This document shows positions 1 through 7,281 of a DNA stretch of 19,391 nucleotides, one piece after another; the first letter of the stretch is position 1; each line of letters begins with the position of its first letter. The position numbers were made by a program, and so were the translations under genes. This DNA is from CALGLS01 sp045105695 (GTDB lineage: Bacteria; Bacteroidota; Bacteroidia; Chitinophagales; Saprospiraceae). The stretch spans positions 1 to 19,391 of the forward strand of contig JBGCDT010000380.1 of NCBI GenBank assembly GCA_045105695.1. Reading direction: 5' to 3'. Under the pieces are notes generated by a model. It searched no databases, was not told the DNA's origin, and was given only the letters and a program-made list of their open reading frames with translations.

Positions 1-54
1 TTAAGAAGATTGGGTTTTGATTTGTCACGAGATACTCATCCCACTCAAAATCCC

Positions 55-62
55 TACCTTCG
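55..62 (+). promoter_or_regulatory. Possible -7 promoter box for the PhnA-like gene
   Basis: TACCTTCG differs at one position from the Bacteroidota -7 consensus TAnnTTTG and lies 30 bases before the ATG. No TTG -33 element sits at the usual 17-23 base spacing, so this is a weak call. Nothing else is visible in the first 92 bases. Confidence 0.3.
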
Positions 63-92
63 CATTTTTATAAATTAAATCAAAAAATTAAG

Positions 93-659
93 ATGGCCAT
101 ATCTACCGTTCTTACGGAACGTTCCGAATCGAAATGCGAGCTCTGTTCTGCGACTAACGACCTTGTCGAATACACTGTTCTACCAAAGAGCGGAGATAAT
201 CCAGAAGATCAAATCGTCCTTTGTCCGACTTGCTTGGCGCAATTAGAAACTACCGATCAACTAGACTCTAATCACCTACGTTGCCTCAACGAAAGTATGT
301 GGAGCCAGGTGCCTGCGGTACAAGTTGTTTCTTATCGTTTGCTAAAAGCGTTGGCGTCAGAAGGTTGGGCGCAGGATGCCATTGGTATGATGTACATGGA
401 CGATGCGACGATGGAGTGGGCGCAGCAGGGAGCAGATGCTAAGGTAGTCCACAAAGACAGCAATGGAAATATTCTACAAAACGGAGATTCGGTAACGCTC
501 ATTCAAGACTTGAATGTAAAAGGTTCTTCGCTTACCGCTAAACGAGGAGTAGCCGTCAGAAGAATCCGCCTCGACCCAAACAACGCAGAATACATCGAAG
601 GAAAAGTAGACGGACAGCACATTGTTATTTTGACAAAGTATGTGAAGAAGCAATCGTAA
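93..659 (+). CDS. PhnA/YjdM-family zinc-ribbon protein
   Basis: This 188-residue protein belongs to the PhnA (YjdM) family. An N-terminal zinc ribbon is marked by two CxxC pairs, C15/C18 (CELC) and C44/C47 (CPTC). A C-terminal PhnA domain (about residues 118-186) contains the NGDSVTLIQDLNVKGS and KRGVAVRRIRL segments typical of the family. It is longer than the 111-residue E. coli protein because of an extra middle stretch (about residues 50-115, NHLRCLNESMWSQVPAVQVV), as in many PhnA proteins of other bacteria. Despite its name the family is not the phosphonoacetate hydrolase and its biochemical role is unsettled, so no reaction is claimed. The ATG follows an AT-rich leader without a clear ribosome binding site. 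It appears monocistronic, 113 bases before the AraC-type gene. Confidence 0.85.
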   Translation: MAISTVLTERSESKCELCSATNDLVEYTVLPKSGDNPEDQIVLCPTCLAQLETTDQLDSNHLRCLNESMWSQVPAVQVVSYRLLKALASEGWAQDAIGMMYMDDATMEWAQQGADAKVVHKDSNGNILQNGDSVTLIQDLNVKGSSLTAKRGVAVRRIRLDPNNAEYIEGKVDGQHIVILTKYVKKQS

Positions 660-772
660 ATCTATTCTAACTTCTTAAAAAGAAAACTACTGATTTAAAT
701 ACGTCCTACAACGACCACCTGTAACCCGTGACCAGTCATCCCCAATCTGTTATGGAATAACCAGAAATAAAA

Positions 773-1651
773 ATGAGCACTTCCGCTATAAAAACATACA
801 GTTATAAGGAACGGCTATCGGCTGTCAATCCAACGGTTTTTGAAGTGGAAACCATTCAGTTGGATGTTAGTTGCATTGCTAACAAAAGTCATCGCTCGGA
901 ATATTACAAAGTGATTTTGATCGAAGAAGGGAGCGGTTCCTATGAAGTAGATTTTCAGGAATTTAAAGTTGCTGACTCTGGAATGTTTTTTCTTTCCCCT
1001 GGTCAGGTTTTTACTGTAGAATCAGAATCCGTCAAAACAGGCTATCAATTATCTTTCAATAAAGAATTCTATTGTGTGGAAACGCATGGAAAAGAAATCG
1101 CCTGCAACGGTGTGCTTTTCAATAATGTCCACAAATCTCTTCACCTTCCACTTCGCCCAGAAGAAGTCTCTCGATTTACTATCCTCATAGAAAGTATGAT
1201 CCGCGAATTGTCCAAGCCAGGCAAAGCGCATCAGGAGATGCTGGAAACTTACCTCCGATTATTTCTCATCGAAGCACTCCGTTTGCATGATGACAAAGCT
1301 GCTGTTCCTGCTTCTGGTATTGACGAAGCCAATCGACTAGCTGGAGACTTCATTGCTCTAGTTGATAAACATTTTCGAACAATCCACTCGGTTTCTGAAT
1401 ACGCAGAAAAATTATTTGTCTCTCCAAAATCACTCGCCAAACGCCTGAACGCTCACCAGTACAACACCCCAACGGAGATCATCCGCGAACGCATCATCTT
1501 AGAAGCGAAACGTGATTTGCGCTACACACAAAAATCCATAAAGGAAATTGCCTTTGAACTCGGCTTTGAAGATCCTGGTTATTTTACTCGGTATTTTAAG
1601 AAGTCGGAAGGGGAGTCGCCTGGGGTTTATCGGGGGCGGTTCTCAGGTTAG
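773..1651 (+). CDS. AraC-family transcriptional regulator
   Basis: This is a 292-residue cytoplasmic DNA-binding regulator. The C-terminal 95 or so residues form the AraC double helix-turn-helix: the first helix pair is around SVSEYAEKLFVSPKSLAKRL, and the second carries the family signature IKEIAFELGFEDPGYFTRYF followed by GESPGVYR. The N-terminal half (about residues 25-110) has the cupin-like pattern of AraC sensor domains, with EEGSGSYEVDFQEFKVADSG and FFLSPGQVF. The ligand cannot be deduced. It ends 156 bases before osmC on the same strand, so control of the osmC/trxA pair is possible, but osmC appears to have its own promoter and no operator could be identified. Length is normal for the family and the frame is intact. 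Confidence 0.9.
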   Translation: MSTSAIKTYSYKERLSAVNPTVFEVETIQLDVSCIANKSHRSEYYKVILIEEGSGSYEVDFQEFKVADSGMFFLSPGQVFTVESESVKTGYQLSFNKEFYCVETHGKEIACNGVLFNNVHKSLHLPLRPEEVSRFTILIESMIRELSKPGKAHQEMLETYLRLFLIEALRLHDDKAAVPASGIDEANRLAGDFIALVDKHFRTIHSVSEYAEKLFVSPKSLAKRLNAHQYNTPTEIIRERIILEAKRDLRYTQKSIKEIAFELGFEDPGYFTRYFKKSEGESPGVYRGRFSG

Positions 1652-1743
1652 TAAATTCATTTATTCAATACTTCTCCCCCCTAAAAGCACGTCTGTCCCA
1701 CTACCAGGAACTTTTGTCCATTCTTCCGCCTACCACTCTGCCC

Positions 1744-1751
1744 TATCTTTG
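1744..1751 (+). promoter_or_regulatory. Likely -7 promoter box of osmC
   Basis: TATCTTTG is an exact match to the Bacteroidota -7 consensus TAnnTTTG. It lies 56 bases before the osmC ATG, inside the araC-osmC gap. The nearest TTTTG upstream (1712-1716) is 27 bases away, longer than the usual 17-23, so only the -7 half is convincing. Confidence 0.45.
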
Positions 1752-1807
1752 TGTTATCAATTAGAGAGAAACAATTTTAATCCATAACATTTAAAAAGAA
1801 GAATATC

Positions 1808-2236
1808 ATGGCAGACGAAATCAGAATTAAAAACATCCCAACCGGTTTTCAGAGTATTATTTCTAACGGACGTCACGCCATCGTTGGTGACGAACCAGTA
1901 AAGTCTAAAGGAACAGACCTTGGATTTTCTCCACCAGAATTATTGTTGGCAGGAATTGCAATGTGCAAAGTAGCTACTGTTCGATTCATCGCTAGAAAGA
2001 AAGGCTGGGAGATTGGAAATGTAGATGGACGATTTGTACAAGAAGTCAAAAGAGGCTCGAATAGAAATCTATCAACTAACATGAAAGTGTACATCGAAAT
2101 AGAAGGGAATTTGACAGATGAACAAAGAGAAGAATTACTGCGCGAAGCAGATGCTTGTTATGTACATCGAATGATCGAAGGAGAATGGAATATCGAATCA
2201 GCGATTCATGACGGCGTAGAAGTAGCTTCCGCATAA
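1808..2236 (+). CDS. OsmC/Ohr-family peroxide-handling protein
   Basis: This 142-residue protein has the OsmC/Ohr fold pattern. OsmC/Ohr enzymes reduce organic hydroperoxides in the cytoplasm with two reactive cysteines. Both are present in the expected contexts: C53 in SPPELLLAGIAMCKVATV and C117 in EADACYVHRMIEGEW. The spacing is that of the YhfA/OsmC-like branch rather than classical Ohr, so an organic hydroperoxide or thiol-dependent peroxidase role is family-based inference. The start follows a purine-rich AAAAAGAAGAA leader. The next gene, thioredoxin, is 129 bases downstream on the same strand beyond a long hairpin, so the two may be partly co-transcribed. A link is plausible because OsmC proteins need a dithiol reductant, although known OsmC/Ohr proteins usually use lipoylated proteins. 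Confidence 0.85.
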   Translation: MADEIRIKNIPTGFQSIISNGRHAIVGDEPVKSKGTDLGFSPPELLLAGIAMCKVATVRFIARKKGWEIGNVDGRFVQEVKRGSNRNLSTNMKVYIEIEGNLTDEQREELLREADACYVHRMIEGEWNIESAIHDGVEVASA

Positions 2237-2280
2237 AATCAGAAAGAGTAAAGGTTAGTTTTTTCATAATCATACATAAT

Positions 2281-2343
2281 CAGCCTTGTGAGCTCCTGAG
2301 TGGAGGAGACGCCATCAGGGAGTTTGCAAAAGCTGAGTTTTTT
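2281..2343 (+). terminator. Long bulged hairpin with T-run between osmC and trxA
   Basis: The arms 2281-2303 and 2312-2335 can fold into about 21 base pairs (CAGC/GCTG, TTGTGAGCTCC/GGAGTTTGCAA with three G-U pairs, TGA/TCA, TGG/CCA) with small bulges and the 8-base loop AGGAGACG. Six T residues follow at 2338-2343. This fits an intrinsic terminator or attenuator after osmC. No separate trxA promoter is visible in the 22 bases between the T-run and the trxA ATG, so partial read-through or an RNA-processing role is also possible. Confidence 0.55.
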
Positions 2344-2365
2344 CAAATATTAAAAATTTAAAATC

Positions 2366-2686
2366 ATGAGAGAGATAAAAAATGTAGCAGAATTCAACGA
2401 AATCGTAAACGGTGACAAGCCGGTATTATTAGATTTTTACGCCAACTGGTGTGGCCCTTGCAAAGTCCTTTTACCAACAGTAGAACGACTAGCCGAAAAA
2501 CACAGCGAAGATTTTGTAATCGCAAAGGTAAATGTAGATGACAACGCAGAGTTGTCTCAGCATTTCGGAATCAGAAGCATTCCCGCTTTGTTCTTTTTGA
2601 AAGATGGAAAGTTGCAGGAGAAGTTGGTCGGATTGCAAACCGAGGCTGCGCTGGAAAGTAAGATACAGACTTACAAAGCGGCGTAA
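2366..2686 (+). CDS. trxA: Thioredoxin
   Basis: This is a complete 106-residue cytoplasmic thioredoxin, the usual length for TrxA. The redox centre WCGPC occupies residues 28-32 (catalytic C29 and C32). The buried aspartate is D23 in LLDFYANW, and the cis-proline is P73 in IRSIPALFFLKDGK. It reduces protein disulfides and is itself reduced by thioredoxin reductase, which is not in this window. There is no signal peptide. It follows osmC on the same strand after a hairpin and is closed by a strong terminator, so it is last in any transcript. The neighbouring OsmC protein suggests a thiol/oxidative-stress context. The assignment to classical thioredoxin is secure; which of possibly several trx paralogues it is cannot be told. 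Confidence 0.95.
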   Translation: MREIKNVAEFNEIVNGDKPVLLDFYANWCGPCKVLLPTVERLAEKHSEDFVIAKVNVDDNAELSQHFGIRSIPALFFLKDGKLQEKLVGLQTEAALESKIQTYKAA

Positions 2687-2743
2687 GTAATTTCAGATAA
2701 GAGTAACATGAGATAAATAAAATTAGAAGGTTAATAATAAGTC

Positions 2744-2814
2744 AGGACTTTCATAGTCGAAAACGAGTGGCATCTCCCTAGCTACTTTATTCGATTTATG
2801 AAAGTCCTTTTTTA
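2744..2814 (+). terminator. Intrinsic terminator after trxA
   Basis: A perfect 12-bp stem pairs AGGACTTTCATA (2744-2755) with TATGAAAGTCCT (2797-2808). A further short TCGA/TCGA pairing (2757-2760/2791-2794) lies inside, and a seven-T tract ends the stem at 2808-2814. The loop is long, about 40 bases counting the inner stem, which is unusual but compatible with termination. Confidence 0.75.
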
Positions 2815-2907
2815 TTTGTAAATCAAAAAAACCGAATCCTACCCGAAAGCCCAAAAATGTTTTTTATATTCAACCTGAAAACAAGCTTTCCCAAAGCAGG
2901 TTGTACT

Positions 2908-5811
2908 ATGAGAAAATTTATCCCCTTAGTTATTTTACTATGGCCTCTGTTGCTGAGTGCGCAGGTGGAGTCCTCTGATTTGGAGCTTGCCAAATCGCAA
3001 TTGAAGCGTGGACATCAGTTGCGTAAGGCCGCTGACTATGACGCTGCGTTGTCGGTTTTGGACAGTGCCTTATTTGTATTTGCAAAAGATAGTTTTGCTT
3101 TTGATACCTTGATGGCTACCGCTTATGAGGAACAGGCTTTGGTGCATATGACTTTGCAGCGGTATGGATTGGTGAAGGAACTGGGTTTACGATCTGCTAC
3201 AATTTTGGAGGGAAAATTTGGCTTTTATCATCTGCGTATGGCAAAGCCATTGAATCTGATCGGTACTGCATATTACAACCAAGGTAACAACAACAGAGCT
3301 TTAGTTTACTACAACAAATCTTTGTCGGTAATGGATTCCGTTGCTACTGAAGACGATACCTTTTGGCCAGTATTGTATACTAACTTGGGCGGTTACTATA
3401 CCGAAAATTATGATTATGAAAACGCCATTCTATACTTCAACCTTGCCCTTACGAAAGATCAAGAAGTCTTAGCCAAAGACAACGCTGCACTATTGATCGG
3501 TCACTATAACTTAGGTACTATTCATGAGCTTTCTGCTGATTATGAAAAAGCATTGTCTTCTTATGAGAATGCACTCAACGTTTTTGATTTGAATGGTAAA
3601 CTAGATTCTTTTTATTGGTCTATTATTCATTGTAATATTGGAGATTGTTATTCGGAAATGGAAGAGGTGGATAAAGCTTTTGCAGTTTATAATTTAGCGG
3701 AAGCTGCCATCGAAAATAAGAGTGGTTATCATGATAGCAAGAGTAGATTGCAGCGGGCTAAAGGGAAATGTAAATTAAAAAAAGAAGAATGGTCAGAAGC
3801 CATTTTGTACTTTGAGAAAGCACTGGCAGCGGCAATGACTAAAGATGAAAACGCCACAGATGCAATTTACGATTGTCAGCAACATTTAGCAGAGGCTTAT
3901 GGCAAAATAGGAGACCGACAAAAGGCTTTAGCAATGATAGATTCGGCTTTTGCTAAAATAAATTTCGATCCTGTAAAACCGTTGTTGTGGAAATGCGAAA
4001 TTACAAAAGGTGTGTTGGTGGAAGGTGTTGCCCTTCAGTCCGATTTGCTCATAGAAGAGTACAAACAAAGTGACAATAACAAATACTTAGAACTCGCTCA
4101 GCGAAGCAATGATCTAACTTTACAAATCATAGATTCCATAAAATTAGAACTCAAAGAAAAAGGCTCCCAGCAATTTGTAACCGAGGCTTTCTTTCCCGCT
4201 TATGAAAATGCAATTGCTATAGAATATGAATTGTACGAAAAAACAAAAAAACCTGAATATCTAAACTATGCTTTCCAAAAAGCAGAAAAATGCAAAAGCA
4301 ATATCTTACTGGACGCGGTACTGAAATCTAAAGCCCTGACTTATGGAAATCTTCCTCCGTCCTTGCTGGTTAAAGAAAATTTTTTAAAAGAAAGTGTCTG
4401 GAATACAGAGCGACGAATTTATGCTGCAACTAACGATGAGACGAACAGAGATAGCGTGAAGTTAGGGAAGTTGAAAGCTAAGTTATTTAATACAAAAGTA
4501 GAGATGCAACAGCTACTAAGTCATCTTGAAAAAAACCACAAATCTTATTATAATTTAAAATACAAAACGGTTCAAACTGATCTCGCAAAGGTACAGAAGG
4601 AATTACTGAATGAGCAGACGAGCATCCTCAGCTATTTTGCTGGAGAGGATTATTTCTATGCCATGTTGATTAATAAAGAGGATGTAGTACTGAAGCGGTT
4701 GGGAGCGGTGGATGACCTACAACCTTTAGTAGAAAATTACATTAACACCGTTACTTCTTTTCGACCACACATTGTAAATATGGAAGCCCATTGTAATTCA
4801 CTGAGTGCGCTTTCTTACGAATTGTATGAGACACTAGTAGCTCCTTTTTCAGAAAACTTGAAAAAAGAAATAACCATTATTCCTGATGGTATTCTGACTT
4901 ATCTTTCTTTCGATGGTTTGCTAAAAATAAAACCTGAAAAACCCTGGGAGATTAATAACTACGATTTTCTTTTGAAGCACCATGTTATTAGTTATAATTA
5001 CTCTGTAGAACTATTGTTAGAAAATAAATTAAAAGAAAGTCATCCCAAACAGAATCAGCTACTCGCCATCGCTCCAACCTTTAACACTAACTTCCAGGGC
5101 GACTTTTTACGCTCAGAAGAATTAGCTCCTTTGCAACATAATATCCAAGAAGCACAAACTATCCTTTCGATTTGTGATGGAGAATTATTAAAAGATGAAG
5201 ATGCCACTAGAACCCACTTCTTTTCGATAGCCGAAAACTATAGAGCCATTCATTTTGCAACGCATGGAAAAGCAAATGACAAAGACGGATTACATTCTTA
5301 CCTAGCCTTTTCTCAAGACAGCCAAAACGATAGTGATGAAAACATTCTATTCGCTCATGATATTTATAACCTGAATCTGAAAGCGGATCTGGTTGTCCTA
5401 TCTGCTTGCGAAACGGGTATAGGAGAATGGAATCGTGGCGAAGGAATGATCAGCATGGCTCGTGCCTTTAGCTATGCAGGTGCCAATCATATTTTGACGA
5501 CCCTTTGGAAAGTCAATGATAGCAAAGCTGGTCTGCTGATGAAGAACTACTACGGTAATTTGCAAAACGGACTGGGGAAATCTTCCGCGCTTCGTCAAGC
5601 AAAATTAGATTACTTAAAGGAAAGCAAACTGGAAGGGAGTCATCCTTTTTTCTGGGCGTCGTTTATTCCGATAGGGGAGAATGCAGAGATGATTTTGGAA
5701 GAGCCGGGTTGGAGCTGGCCTTTGGTTCTTGGTGCTTTCCTTTTTGTAAGTGTATTGTTAGGAGTCTCTTGGAGGCGTAATCCATTTTCCTTTTTTAAGA
5801 ATGTAAGTTGA
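2908..5811 (+). CDS. Exported TPR-CHAT domain protein (putative caspase-like protease)
   Basis: This is a 967-residue protein from the ATG at 2908. An in-frame ATG exists at 2857, but only the 2908 start places a clean signal peptide (MRKFIPLVILLWPLLLSAQ) at the N terminus. About residues 25-360 contain tetratricopeptide repeats, for example YYNKSLSVMD, NLGTIHELSADYEKALSSYE and EEWSEAILYFEKALAA. A helical linker follows. From about residue 565 there is a CHAT domain (separase/caspase-related) with the expected catalytic pair: H786 in HFATHGKAN and C834 in LSACETGIGEWNRGEG, then SFAYAG-type and HPFFWASFIPIG motifs. Residues 937-955 form a C-terminal membrane segment followed by RRNPF. Signal peptide plus C-terminal anchor suggests an envelope protein with its TPR and CHAT parts outside the cytoplasm. 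Substrate and trigger are unknown. It stands alone, bounded by the trxA terminator and convergent genes. Confidence 0.85.
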   Translation: MRKFIPLVILLWPLLLSAQVESSDLELAKSQLKRGHQLRKAADYDAALSVLDSALFVFAKDSFAFDTLMATAYEEQALVHMTLQRYGLVKELGLRSATILEGKFGFYHLRMAKPLNLIGTAYYNQGNNNRALVYYNKSLSVMDSVATEDDTFWPVLYTNLGGYYTENYDYENAILYFNLALTKDQEVLAKDNAALLIGHYNLGTIHELSADYEKALSSYENALNVFDLNGKLDSFYWSIIHCNIGDCYSEMEEVDKAFAVYNLAEAAIENKSGYHDSKSRLQRAKGKCKLKKEEWSEAILYFEKALAAAMTKDENATDAIYDCQQHLAEAYGKIGDRQKALAMIDSAFAKINFDPVKPLLWKCEITKGVLVEGVALQSDLLIEEYKQSDNNKYLELAQRSNDLTLQIIDSIKLELKEKGSQQFVTEAFFPAYENAIAIEYELYEKTKKPEYLNYAFQKAEKCKSNILLDAVLKSKALTYGNLPPSLLVKENFLKESVWNTERRIYAATNDETNRDSVKLGKLKAKLFNTKVEMQQLLSHLEKNHKSYYNLKYKTVQTDLAKVQKELLNEQTSILSYFAGEDYFYAMLINKEDVVLKRLGAVDDLQPLVENYINTVTSFRPHIVNMEAHCNSLSALSYELYETLVAPFSENLKKEITIIPDGILTYLSFDGLLKIKPEKPWEINNYDFLLKHHVISYNYSVELLLENKLKESHPKQNQLLAIAPTFNTNFQGDFLRSEELAPLQHNIQEAQTILSICDGELLKDEDATRTHFFSIAENYRAIHFATHGKANDKDGLHSYLAFSQDSQNDSDENILFAHDIYNLNLKADLVVLSACETGIGEWNRGEGMISMARAFSYAGANHILTTLWKVNDSKAGLLMKNYYGNLQNGLGKSSALRQAKLDYLKESKLEGSHPFFWASFIPIGENAEMILEEPGWSWPLVLGAFLFVSVLLGVSWRRNPFSFFKNVS

Positions 5812-5878
5812 GGTTAGATGTCTTAATGATATGATCCTAACAGCAACTGTAATCAGCTATCAAGAACACCTAACCTCA
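5809..5878. repeat. Inverted repeat at the 3' end of the CHAT gene
   Basis: TGAGGTTAG (5809-5817, overlapping the CHAT stop codon) pairs perfectly with CTAACCTCA (5870-5878), with a few further pairs inside. There is no good T-tract on the + side. It sits between convergent transcripts and could act as a weak bidirectional terminator or 3' stabiliser. Confidence 0.4.
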
Positions 5879-5886
5879 GCTATCAA
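5853..5886. repeat. 11-bp direct repeat TCAGCTATCAA
   Basis: TCAGCTATCAA occurs exactly at 5853-5863 and 5876-5886, a 23-base period, in the gap between the convergent CHAT and Gre-like genes. No function is apparent. Confidence 0.5.
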
Positions 5887-5966
5887 TTCTTCTTTTTATC
5901 CTTATCATTATCCTTTCGCGAAAGCATTCCTTTTATAAAGTCCTTAATCATTTCCCAAAGATTCAT
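5883..5966 (-). CDS. Possible 27-residue basic amphipathic peptide
   Basis: A short frame runs from ATG at 5966 to TGA at 5885-5883. It encodes 27 residues: MNLWEMIKDFIKGMLS, which would make an amphipathic helix, and then an Arg/Lys/Asp-rich tail (RKDNDKDKKKN). It starts 49 bases after the Gre-like gene on the same strand and could be translated from the same transcript. The composition looks like a real small membrane-associating peptide rather than random AT-rich sequence. There is no recognisable family, no clear ribosome binding site, and frames this short occur by chance, so confidence is low. Confidence 0.3.
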   Translation of the reverse strand: MNLWEMIKDFIKGMLSRKDNDKDKKKN

Positions 5967-6015
5967 AACAAATGGTTTTATAGAGGTGATAAAATTAATT
6001 TATACAATTATCCAG

Positions 6016-6474
6016 CTAAAATACTTCCAGAATTTTTATTTCGGAATCATTAAACGTTAGCTTATCTCCTACACTTTTTTGAAGCATTTCTTTTGCGAGT
6101 GGTGCTTGCGGAGAAATAGCAAAATACTTTCCGTCATCAATCATGATTCTTCCAGCAGAGATAGCGATGAAGTAATTTCCAAGGCTTGTTTTTACTACGG
6201 AACCAAAGGTAGCTTTATCAAAAAGAACAGTTGGCTTAATCGTGTTCAATTGACTTTTTATGAGAATTGATCTGGATAGTTGTTGTGCGTGGTTGTCTCG
6301 TTCGGCGTGCATCATAGCTCGTCCGGTTTCAAATTTATCACCAGCGCTACTCTTTGTTTCATTATTGGCAGAGTCTTGTGCGGACTGCATCATTTTTTCG
6401 GAGACATCCATTCGATCTTGAATGTATTCGAGGCATTGATCGAGCAACTGTTGTTTGATTGTGGTTTTGTCCAT
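6016..6474 (-). CDS. GreA/GreB-like transcription factor family protein
   Basis: This 152-residue protein resembles Gre transcript-cleavage factors. An N-terminal helical hairpin (about residues 1-75) is followed by a C-terminal FKBP-like beta domain (about residues 80-152) with FGSVVKTSLGNYFIAISAG, YFAISPQAPLAKEMLQKSVGDKLTF and a terminal IKILEVF. The hairpin tip reads AGDKFETGRAMM, with D and E placed much like the acidic pair of GreA (GDLKEN), which enters the RNA polymerase secondary channel and coordinates magnesium. From memory, Bacteroidota homologues are often mislabelled 3-oxoacyl-ACP synthase; no ketosynthase motif is present. It is shorter in the tip region than true GreA, so RNA polymerase binding is inferred. 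It lies 98 bases downstream of lptC on the same strand. Confidence 0.75.
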   Translation of the reverse strand: MDKTTIKQQLLDQCLEYIQDRMDVSEKMMQSAQDSANNETKSSAGDKFETGRAMMHAERDNHAQQLSRSILIKSQLNTIKPTVLFDKATFGSVVKTSLGNYFIAISAGRIMIDDGKYFAISPQAPLAKEMLQKSVGDKLTFNDSEIKILEVF

Positions 6475-6572
6475 TGCAATAAAATTCTAAAGGTTGTATA
6501 CAAAGAAAGGAAGAAAATGTTAGATGGCGTAATGAGTGAGGGGTAGTGACTTGTAAATGTATTGTTAGGAAA

Positions 6573-7112
6573 TCACTCTTGAAGTTTCATGCGTCCTTCG
6601 ATTTGCTTGATTCGCCACTCTGTAAAATCCTGATTGGCTTCAAACCCATGACCATAAATAACTTCCTGATCGTCTGTGATACGGACGAATCTATTGGAAT
6701 ACACTTTCTCGTTTTCTTCGTCCCAAATAAGTAATTCGGTCTCCAGCATCTCTCCCTGCTTGCTAATCCATACAACACTGTCGCTAACTGTAATCTGTTT
6801 TTTCCCTTCATAACGAACCGCGAACTTAGAAGTCAGCGTGCTATTCACTCGTTGTCGTCCGTCAAAAAAACTGACAGCAATACCACCCGGAAATTCATCC
6901 CTCGGTTCTTCTTTGTCCAGATACCGAACCATCTTTGGCCCTTCCACCTGCACCTTTACCACGGCAGAATCACTATACAGCAAACGAACATCATGTGCTG
7001 TTTCCAAAAAGGCATCCTCCCTAGGCGTAAATTTTTCTACATCGGATAAATCGTTTTTGCAGGAAAGGAGGAAGAGAAGAACTAGCAATAGAGTAGGAAT
7101 TTTTTTTTGCAT
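6573..7112 (-). CDS. lptC: LptC, LPS export periplasmic lipoprotein
   Basis: This 179-residue protein has a lipoprotein signal MQKKIPTLLLVLLFLLSC (lipid-modified C18). The LptC/OstA-like beta-jellyroll follows, recognisable from VRLLYSDSAVVKVQVEGPKM, EFPGGIAVSFFDGRQRVNS, and the C-terminal VYSNRFVRITDDQEVIYGHG and GFEANQDFTEWRI. LptC bridges the LptB2FG transporter and LptA in moving lipopolysaccharide to the outer membrane. In E. coli it is anchored by a transmembrane helix; the lipoprotein form is usual in Bacteroidota. The gene lies downstream of a foldback element and upstream of the Gre-like gene, both on the same strand. No other lpt gene is visible here. The identification rests on recalled family patterns and is fairly firm. 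Confidence 0.82.
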   Translation of the reverse strand: MQKKIPTLLLVLLFLLSCKNDLSDVEKFTPREDAFLETAHDVRLLYSDSAVVKVQVEGPKMVRYLDKEEPRDEFPGGIAVSFFDGRQRVNSTLTSKFAVRYEGKKQITVSDSVVWISKQGEMLETELLIWDEENEKVYSNRFVRITDDQEVIYGHGFEANQDFTEWRIKQIEGRMKLQE

Positions 7113-7140
7113 GTTTTTAATTTAAAATGGTGGGACCTAA

Positions 7141-7249
7141 GTAGAAGAGGGTTGAAAAGGGCAGAAAGGGGTGGAAGAGGGTTTCCAGTAGTTCGCGCTT
7201 TAGGGAAACCCTCTTCAACCTTATTCTACCCGCCAACCCTCTTCCACCT
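7141..7249. repeat. About 108-bp foldback element (nested inverted repeat)
   Basis: The left arm 7141-7186 and right arm 7204-7249 are imperfect inverted copies of about 46 bp, separated by a 17-base loop. The inner 13 bp are perfect (GAAGAGGGTTTCC at 7174-7186, GGAAACCCTCTTC at 7204-7216). The 10-mer GAAGAGGGTT occurs four times: at 7144-7153 and 7174-7183 on +, and 7207-7216 and 7235-7244 on -. It fills most of the gap between lptC and the upstream secreted-protein gene. No T-tract or coding sense is seen. Confidence 0.75.
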
Positions 7250-7281
7250 TCTTCAACCTGTTACCCCTCATCCATCATTGT

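Noticed and set aside
1548..1787. A 79-codon frame overlapping the end of the AraC gene
   Set aside because: It is a frame-shifted shadow of the C-terminal helix-turn-helix coding region extended into the osmC promoter gap; there is no plausible product.
6016..6474. Calling the 152-residue protein a 3-oxoacyl-ACP synthase
   Set aside because: That label is sometimes attached to relatives, but the protein is far too short and lacks the ketosynthase Cys-His-His motifs; the Gre-like architecture fits better.
7141..7249. CRISPR array
   Set aside because: The repeats are inverted rather than direct, with unequal spacing, only four short copies and no cas genes.
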